Below, one piece after another: positions 56,370 through 64,000 of a stretch of 64,000 nucleotides of DNA (position 1 is its first letter; every line of letters begins with the position of its first letter). The translations under genes were made by a program, and so were the position numbers. This stretch comes from Styela clava (lineage: Eukaryota > Chordata > Ascidiacea > Stolidobranchia > Styelidae): positions 12,631,426-12,695,425 of the forward strand of contig NC_135263.1 in assembly GCF_964204865.1 (NCBI RefSeq), read 5' to 3'. Below the pieces are notes generated by a model. The model was not told the DNA's origin and did not search any database. It saw only the letters and a list, made by a program, of their open reading frames with translations.

Positions 56370-59300
56370 AAAAGTGTAGCCTTCCTTCAAATCTGGAAAC
56401 GGATGTAATTCACAGGAATACTTTTTTAAAATAAAAGCGATTACATAGTAGTATATATTTACGATATGGGTCATTCAAATAGAAGTGAGCCAAAATTTGT
56501 GGATAAGACATGTTTCGTCTATCGTTGCTTCCTGATGACATAACAATCAAATAGGCTAAACAATTGCAAAATCGATGCTAACATTATATACACCAGTCAC
56601 CTTAATTTGAAAAGATCATTCAACTTGGTATATCACTTGAAAAAACGCAGGTAGTTTTAAAACGGTTCTGTAGCTGTATGTCGGTAAAATGTAAATGAAG
56701 GAAGAAGGTTAAAAGAAAAGGTGAAAAGTCAAATTAATATTTAGCCTATTTTCACATGAAAAAAATGTTAAAGTGAAAATATTTAGGTTTCCCTGAGAAC
56801 CACAAAGAGAAATGGCTTTGGAGAAAAAGCTATACATTGGTAATAGCACTAGTGGACCTTTTTTTTACCTTATATATATATATATTATATATGAAGCAAC
56901 CTATATTTTACTGTGAAGAATGTATTTAATTTTAAAATAAAACAATGAAACCAAAAATGGTTTAAATGTTCATTTTTTAATTTAGTACAAAAGTTAGACA
57001 AAGCTTTAAAAAACTTAATCCAGTGAAACCTGTTGAGTAATTTAGTCATTAAAGTTGCGGTGTGTAGTATTTCTATATAGAACAATATAGCCTCACTTGC
57101 TCATGGAAATGACATTGAATAGTCAGGCTTGTTGTCACTTGTTGAACGCTTGGGCATAAGTCTCGACTGCGATACATTGTATGAAGAACTGTGTGCGCTG
57201 AGAAAGGTTCGCAGTGGCATTTTACGCTTAATAACTGGTGACGTTTCAAACATGGGTGAAGTTCTTTGCCACTCAGCAGCCAGACGATACACAATGCTAC
57301 GTCTTGCGACATTTGTCCTGTCAATACCTGTGTCAAATGCGAATTGTGAATAAGTGTGCAGTAATATGAAAGCGCTTTGGACCAACAGTAGAAACAAACT
57401 AAACTTTATTCTCGTCAAGACTGAACTGATGATAAAATTGAACTTCCTTAAATAAAGGGCATGTTATTAAAGTTTCACAGCGCTGGCCGCTGTGGGTACA
57501 GAAATTCGGCATTACCACAGTACTAAAGACTTGCATCTACTAGTAACAATCGGTACTGCTCGCTTCCGAAATTGTGGTGTAGAGTTTTCTGCAATAAATT
57601 ATTAGCTTATATTACTCATCTCTTTTATATTAAGTACTTTGATTAGAACGATGAAATAATTTTATATTTGAAGCTCCATTATTTGATTTAATGTTTATGG
57701 CATCTTGATTCAAGTAATAGATCCAGTTTGAAACTACAAATTAGTTGTTGCGCAGACATCTAACATATGCCACGCCTGGCCCATGTTAAACGTTGTCACG
57801 TGCAAAAAAGCGTATGCAAATACAATTGAATCACGCAGAAGTGTGGTCACCGGGGAGGCGGGGTAACTTCAACCAATCAGAATTTGGGAATCAGTTTATC
57901 AGGATGAAGAGGCCATTTGGTGTCAATAGGGAACAGTGCATTGAGTTCACAAATCGTTGGTATTGTGATAGTCAAACGTTATAAACTCATATTATTTTCT
58001 ATCCTTGTATGCGTGATTACAAAAATTTTGGATAGTCATGGCGCATACAAAAATTAATTTATTATATAATATATAATTATATAATTATTAGAAATATAGC
58101 TTGCGCTAGTTGAAGCAAACATTCGCATATGCGTCACAACAAATACGTCCACGTGACACTCAGTAATCGCGTTCAGTGAGTAATAAATACCATGTTGAGG
58201 TAAACTTCAAACAATCTCGGACTGTCTTATAAAACTCCTCATATGTTTCAGCGTGTGTACGACATACATATCACGGCAGTCGAAGTCAATGTCACTTGTT
58301 CTGAATATCCAGTACCGCTTCTACTTCCGTTTGTAACCAAAGTTATGGCGAATCCCATCATGTTCCAACTCCTCTCGAACACATGTCAAAACAAGAGCTC
58401 ATCGATGACTAGGCAATTATATAAAATATAAAACCGCTACATTGCGTAACTTTTTATCCGTAATCGTTTTATGATTATGATATGCGTTTATTGAAATTAA
58501 TTAATCGTTAAATTTACAAATTTTGGCATTTTAATTGGACTGTAATATATTGTTATCAATCATGCTCATCCTTTTTTGACAACACTTTAATCGATTACCA
58601 AACTGTGCTTCTGATTGTTGGCACCATTTCTCTTCACATAAGTGGATGTTTGCTCGTAGAGAGCACAAGGTTAAATACGATGACGTATGGTACAGCAACC
58701 GTATTTGTTACAAATAGCCAAGCCGGTTGTAACCAGTTATAAACGTTTAGCAATGGCGTCACTATGTAAAGACCGAGAGCTATGATAATATTTAAAATCG
58801 ACCTGAGAGGGGTTCTTTATATCGTACTCCCCGTGGCAAACGGTTAGAACGCGACTTTGCAGGATCAATGTCTACGTTAACAAATAATATTGTTGAGGTT
58901 ATGTCGTTATTGAAATGATAAATCGACCGTGCAGCAGACAGAAGCTAACTATTATTAGATGTACTATTACATGCGTCACGCTGAAATGACTTCCATGTAT
59001 ACTACAGGTTTATATGAGTAAATATAGTGGAAGCAGTCTTTCAAAATTATTAGCGACAGCTGACATGATTGAGCTCTAGTATGTTTATTATTAAAATGCA
59101 CTGTGAATACTTTATGGTAATAAGAAAAGGATTTGTATGCAGAAATATGAATATATAGGACTACGAGCATAGAAATTTTTTCTACCTTGGACCTCCACAC
59201 TCTGGAGATAATATCATGAAAATAATTTCAGATTTTATGTTTATTTTTTTTCTTTAAAGCAAATTTTGCAACGTTAATTCCTATTCTTCAAATAATTGAC

Positions 59301-59741
59301 TATTTTTCAAAATTCAAAATTTTCATACCACTTACAAACATTGCCACACTGTATGGTGACGCGATTCGTGCTATTTTGTGGCCAATGGAAATTTGTTATA
59401 AATTTCGTTTTAATGCTGCATATTTGACAAAAAAAAATCGCTTTACAAAGCATCTAAATCCACTGTCATTCGTTTTTCTCAGTTCTGTTGTTGAGACGCG
59501 ATAAGCTAGTTCATCAATATGAGGCGAAAATCAATTTCAATCTTCCGATTGATTGCATCACGTAGAACTAACTCACTTAGGATGAGTTCAGACATTTCAA
59601 TACCCTGCATTGTCATAGGCGACCAAGCTTTTAATACGCTACAACCGTGAAAATGTCACCTTTACTGTACAAAACCAAACAAAATTTCAAAAGGCTTCCG
59701 CAGTTATCTGTAAAGTAGGTACATTACTTAGTAAACGAAAC
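56370..59741. other. 3.4 kb without a recognised gene
   Basis: AT-rich with a (TA)n run near 56872-56893. A minus-strand frame at 57101-57418 begins with a hydrophobic signal-like stretch but has no ATG. Opposing frames at 57073-57353 exclude each other. No repeat ends recognised. Confidence 0.4.
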
Positions 59742-61043
59742 ATGGAAACTTTACGAGCTAGTTTAAATATTCAGCCCGCGTTGAATCTTCAACTTAATGA
59801 ACGGGTTAACGAATTGAAGTCCGCAGGAATGAAAATACACCATTTAGGATTCGGCCAATCACCATTTCCAGTTCCCGAACAAGCGCAAAGATCCCTACGA
59901 GAAAACGCTGACAAAGCTGAGTACGTTGCGGTCAAGGGTCTGCTTCAAACGCGAGAGTTGATATGCAAGTTGCACTCTCGTTTAGATGGATTGGAACGAT
60001 TTACTGCTGACGACGTCATTATAGGCCCTGGTTCGAAGGATCTGCTCTTTTTGCTTATGAACGTTTTGCGTGGAGACATTTATCTTTTGTCGCCAACATG
60101 GACAACTTACAAACCGCAGGCACAAATTGCGGGACGAAACACACATATCATCAGGACATCCCCCGATAATGGATGGAAGGTCACGCCGTCTTTACTACAG
60201 TCGTCGTTAAACAACGCCATTCCCGGCAGTTTGTTGGTATTATGCAACCCCGATAATCCTACTGGAGCTTGCTATACAAAAAACGAGTTACAAGACATAG
60301 CCAAGGTCATTCAGAAATGTGATATCATTGTTTTGTGTGACGAGATTTACGCAAGATTAACCTACGACGCAGACCACAACACTCTCGTCAAATACCTACC
60401 TGATCGAGCAATATTAAGCTCTGGTATATCAAAATGGGCTAGCTGTGGTGGCTGGAGGTTCGGTTATCAACTATACCCAAAGAAATTGAGACCCGTTCTT
60501 GATGCGGTCCAAGCGCTTGCAAGTAATTCCTATACCTGCTGCTCTAGTCCTATTCAGTATGCTGCTCAGACACTCCTAAGATTTGACAACGATGCAAGTG
60601 AATATGTCCAGCATTGCTCTCGCATTCTGCAAGCAGTAGGTAACTACTGCGCTAACACGTTATTGGATGCCGGCGTGAAAGTATCTCATCCGCAGGCTGG
60701 TTACTACATATTCCCTGATTTTGAAATTTATCGTGAAAAATTTGAAGCGCGAGGTATAAGAACGGGAGAGCAAATGTGCGATGCTATTCTCGAGGAAGCT
60801 GGGGTAGCCCTTCTTGCTGGAGGTCCAGCATTTCTGGATAGAGAAGACAGATTTACCGTTCGTCTTTGCTTCATTAATTTTGATGGGCGAATATCACTCA
60901 AAGCGAGCCGAGCTTTGGGTTTGTCAACTGCGTTGCCTCAAAGTTTTCCACAGGAGTACTGCAAAGGCACCACAGAAGCCGTTGACAACATTGTGCGTTG
61001 GCTTCAATCTCTACAAGTGTCAAATGGTGTCTCAGATTATTAA
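59742..61043 (+). CDS. PLP-dependent class I/II aminotransferase
   Basis: Intronless 433-residue fold-type I aminotransferase, presumably cytosolic (no targeting sequence). Visible: substrate loop LGFGQSPFPVP (35-45), NPDNPTG (169-175), Asp200 and Tyr203 in CDEIY for the PLP ring and phenol, the Schiff-base Lys231 in SSGISKWASCGGWRFGY, and Arg374 (FTVRLCFINFDG) for the substrate carboxylate. All key residues are present. It resembles broad-specificity aspartate/aromatic-type enzymes of bacterial and marine eukaryote style; the amino acid used cannot be told. ATG 59742 fits the family N terminus (LNIQPALNLQLNERVNELKS). Being intronless among spliced genes suggests retroposition or ancient transfer. 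A truncated near-identical copy lies at 63391-64000. Confidence 0.9.
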   Translation: METLRASLNIQPALNLQLNERVNELKSAGMKIHHLGFGQSPFPVPEQAQRSLRENADKAEYVAVKGLLQTRELICKLHSRLDGLERFTADDVIIGPGSKDLLFLLMNVLRGDIYLLSPTWTTYKPQAQIAGRNTHIIRTSPDNGWKVTPSLLQSSLNNAIPGSLLVLCNPDNPTGACYTKNELQDIAKVIQKCDIIVLCDEIYARLTYDADHNTLVKYLPDRAILSSGISKWASCGGWRFGYQLYPKKLRPVLDAVQALASNSYTCCSSPIQYAAQTLLRFDNDASEYVQHCSRILQAVGNYCANTLLDAGVKVSHPQAGYYIFPDFEIYREKFEARGIRTGEQMCDAILEEAGVALLAGGPAFLDREDRFTVRLCFINFDGRISLKASRALGLSTALPQSFPQEYCKGTTEAVDNIVRWLQSLQVSNGVSDY

Positions 61044-62368
61044 GAGTAGTTGTTTAAATGATGGATATTTCTTTTTGACTGTTATATAGTCATTACCTTT
61101 GTTAATAATAGTTATCCAAAAAGTTTATCAGGCAATAAGAACGATTTATAGCATTAGCTAAATATAGTTTTATATTACTTTTATCTCCCCAATTCTATAT
61201 TAATTTCTTCTTCGATTTTCGCATTGATGGGATTGAATAAAATTGGCCGTACGATATATAAGTTTAGTTAAACAACTAATTTAATTTTAGAAAACGGTCC
61301 TTTCATCCAGAATTTTGTATTGGTCACAACTGGCAAAATAAGTAGCCAAAGTTAAATTTCAGACTACATCTGTCATCTTTTGTCAGGATTGACCTATTAT
61401 GTCATATATGTTTTCTGCGAAAATCTCATCAAATTCGGATATCTGCATATTATGTTATATATTATGAATATATATTTATATGCTATATTATAATTATCAA
61501 CTTATATATTCATTTTCTGCGAAAATTATTCAACGCAATAAATTGCTAAAACAAGTATACTTGAAAAATTTTCAGGGTGTAGAATTTCATTTTGCAGATA
61601 TGGTTTCTTTTTTGCACTAATTTTTTATCAGACGATTGTAATTTTTGCATTTAGTTATATACATAAACATTACTTAATCACTTATGAACAAGATTCATCT
61701 ACACAATAACTTTACACTCCCTCGCGAATAATTCGACACCCATGATTCATTTCAGTGATTCAGCCCATTTCAATCTACATACATTTGTAACCATGATCAA
61801 CAAGTGCGCAATTTATAATTGCGTATATCACCTGTGTGTATTCGCACTAACGGTGAATATTTATGCTACAAATGGCATTTGACGTCATATACGATTATAT
61901 ATCTTGCGCTGTACACATTTGCATCCATGGTCACTTATATTTGCGTGAAAATGTAGTCTAGTAATTATTCTCCTGTGCAATACCTTCAGATTTCGATCGC
62001 TTACCGTTCCATTACCAGCCTGCATTGCTAGCTAACGTACATTTTGGTTGCATCTGTGAACATTCGCAATGGACTTGTGAACCTTCGATTATTTGCATCT
62101 ACGTAATTTACAATCAGCATTTGAGCACTTTGGTTCTCATAATTCTCAGCACTTATTCATTTCCAAATCTATACATGGTGAACATGCAAACATATAGCCA
62201 ACAATATTCATGCTCTGATACAGGCTCATTGCATAGTTTCAATAAGATTGAACAGATACTTGCTTCAGCCATAATTGCGAAGAAAGTTGTTCTAATTGAA
62301 CATATTTTCAGTCAAGGTCATTTTCCCTATTATGTTATATTCACTTCTATAATATTCTATCTTGATCG
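61044..62368. other. spacer between aminotransferase copies
   Basis: AT-rich. A 122-codon frame at 62025-62393 runs into a MITE and shows no domain; not accepted. No sequence resembling the first 35 aminotransferase codons was seen here. Confidence 0.5.
61236..61241 (+). promoter_or_regulatory. candidate polyadenylation signal of the aminotransferase
   Basis: First AATAAA after the stop codon, about 195 bp downstream. Confidence 0.4.
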
Positions 62369-62481
62369 GGTGCTCCTGAAGTATTCATACTAAGATGGCG
62401 CACAACCTGAACATAGTATGTGCACCAGGTTAAGGTTCTTCAGGTTGTGCGTCATGTTGGTACGAATACTTCCGGAGCGCC
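62369..62481. mobile_element. 113-bp MITE of the GGCGCTCC family
   Basis: GGTGCTCCTGAAGTATTCAT at the left and GAATACTTCCGGAGCGCC at the right are inverted, with an inner inverted GCGCACAACCTGAA / TTCAGGTTGTGCG. Flanking octamers CTTGATCG / ATTGATTG agree at six of eight. Same family as 27157-27273. Confidence 0.75.
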
Positions 62482-63390
62482 ATTGATTGATTGAAGTAAA
62501 CAAACTATTAATTATTACAAAGCCCAATTTATGATTCCATGGGTACAAAAAAGCACTATTGACTTTGGAGTGGTGAAATGGTGCTAGGGTTCAGAAATAT
62601 CATTTGTCGCAGAATACTAATGATCCTGCCTAAAACTTGAATGCATATTCTCAATTTATTCTTACCAAAACAAGTTAGCCGCTTCAAGAAATATATATAA
62701 ATCAGGACAAATTAAGTTGACTATGATATCACACTATTGCAAAGAGTCATTTCCGAATTTTTACACCGTCATGGATGCACCGTCAAAAAGAAATATTAAA
62801 ATAATCGGTAATAGATTCTTTAGAATAGACCGTAAAATAGATTCAGAAAAATTATTCACCGGCCTACTAAAATCCCAACAATTGCTCCGTCTGAGAATAC
62901 TAAAATCGGTTGTCTAAATGTTCACATGTTATGATATCCATCTCTAAATTTAGTTGCATTGAGAGTTGTTGAAATTAACACCTAACGGATCTGAAGACTT
63001 TTTTATCTTATTTGTTCGCGAATCAATATCTCGAGAATCGAGGTACTCTGGCATCCTGGTTGTGATCCTATAGTGTCTCTCTCTATTGGGTAAAATACGA
63101 ATTCTCAGCGTGCATATATTAGTTAACACTTATTGAGGTAGAAATGATACATGCAGACGTAAATAAGAGAGTAACGCTCAAATATAGACACAAAGACCAA
63201 AACGTGTTAAGTATCAAATCTTTTACAGTACCGGTTCCTTATTTAAAATATCCCGACTTGTCTGATCGAAATGCGATTGCAGTACGCAAATTTTATTTTT
63301 TATGATGCCATCGCATGAAACCTTAAAGTAAAAAACAAATTCCATGAAGTCTACAGATTTTTCAAAAATAAATAAAAACAATAGCTTTTA
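62482..63390. other. upstream of the second aminotransferase copy
   Basis: AT-rich. The 66-codon frame at 62717-62917 shows no similarity to an aminotransferase N terminus. Just before 63391 the sequence reads AATAGCTTTTAG, usable as a splice acceptor. Confidence 0.4.
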
Positions 63391-64000
63391 GGATTTGGCC
63401 AATCACCATTTCCAGTTCCCGAACAAGCGCAAAGATCCCTACGAGAAAACGCTGACAAAGCTGAGTACGTTGCGGTCAAGGGTCTGCTTCAAACGCGAGA
63501 GTTGATATGCAAGTTGCACTCTCGTTTAGATGGATTGGAACGATTTACTGCTGACGACGTCATTATAGGCCCTGGTTCGAAGGATCTGCTCTTTTTGCTT
63601 ATGAACGTTTTGCGTGGAGACATTTATCTTTTGTCGCCAACATGGACAACCTACAAACCGCAGGCACAAATTGCGGGACGAAACACACATATCATCAGGA
63701 CATCCCCCGATAATGGATGGAAGGTCACGCCGTCTTTACTACAGTCGTCGTTAAACAACGCCAATCCCGGCAGTTTGTTGGTATTATGCAACCCCGATAA
63801 TCCTACTGGAGCTTGCTATACAAAAAACGAGTTACAAGACATAGCCAAGGTCATTCAGAAATGTGATATCATTGTTTTGTGTGACGAGATTTACGCAAGA
63901 TTAACCTACGACGCAGACCACAACACTCTCGTCAAATACCTACCTGATCGAGCAATATTAAGCTCTGGTATATCAAAATGGGCTAGCTGTGGTGACTGGA
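63391..64000 (+). CDS. aminotransferase, second copy (5'-incomplete, runs off window)
   Basis: Starts at the codon equivalent to Gly36 of the copy at 59742 and follows it with very few differences: a silent change in the first line, a silent TTA[C>T]-type change near 63651, Ile160 to Asn (63763), and Gly237 to Asp at 63993-63995, in the GGWR motif just after the PLP lysine. The frame is open to the window end. Similarity to copy 1 begins abruptly at TTAGGA; in-frame upstream sequence has a stop (TAG) within three codons, so either an upstream exon is spliced on at TTTTAG or the copy is a truncated duplicate. The Gly237 change would probably harm the active site. Confidence 0.75.

Noticed and set aside
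57101-57418. Minus-strand frame starting with a signal-peptide-like hydrophobic stretch and several dibasic sites, like a neuropeptide precursor
   Set aside because: It begins with TTG, there is no in-frame ATG before an upstream stop, no acceptor was found, and no known peptide is recognised.
62025-62393. 122-codon plus-strand frame
   Set aside because: No domain, AT-driven composition, and it runs into the left end of a MITE.

Overview
The window looks like an AT-rich, repeat-packed piece of an invertebrate chordate genome, most likely an ascidian of the Ciona type. The evidence is animal-type spliced genes with short introns (MITD1, MESD), animal hAT, Ty3/Gypsy and Tx1/L1-like elements, and several interspersed repeats that I recall, from memory only, as typical of Ciona DNA. 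The species is an inference; no rRNA or mitochondrial marker is present to test it.

Layout. 0.9-1.4 kb: a two-exon THAP-like gene piece (minus). 3.4-10.8 kb: a decayed LINE ORF1, followed by three separate hAT insertions with readable 8-bp (or near) target duplications, one carrying a nearly full ZMYM-type transposase. 12.6-22 kb: a tandem array of three units of roughly 4.2 kb; units 1 and 2 each carry an intronless CYP4-family P450 (minus), while unit 3 keeps the flanks but has lost the gene. 22.4-23.5 kb: a spliced NAIF1-like Myb/SANT gene with two disabling lesions. 23.8-29.4 kb: a hAT element split by a 4.7-kb element with long, internally repeated inverted arms and a 9-bp target duplication. 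30.2-32.1 kb: a scrambled Tx1/L1-like LINE with an inverted reverse-transcriptase piece. 33.5-42.7 kb: a dead Ty3/Gypsy retrotransposon with both LTRs, primer site and polypurine tract, invaded by a hAT element (itself carrying a tRNA-derived SINE) and by a 3.3-kb inverted-repeat element (itself carrying a 1.6-kb MITE).

42.9-44.6 kb: MITD1 (plus, four exons), an ESCRT-III-linked abscission factor, whose start codon lies 216 bp downstream of the Gypsy 3' LTR. 47.3-50.1 kb: MESD (minus, five exons), the ER chaperone of LRP-type receptors, with signal peptide and a KEEL retrieval tail. 52-56 kb: MITEs, an RT tail and an unidentified broken coding sequence. 59.7-61.0 kb: an intronless PLP-dependent class I/II aminotransferase; a nearly identical copy that starts at codon 36 begins 3.5 kb downstream and runs off the window end.

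The genes do not form a functional cluster. The coherent themes are local tandem duplication (P450s, aminotransferase) and layered transposon nesting, from which relative insertion ages can be read directly. I did not find a convincing new biological system; the nearest candidates are the inverted-arm element at 23.95-28.63 kb and the unidentified coding remnant at 53.2-53.7 kb.
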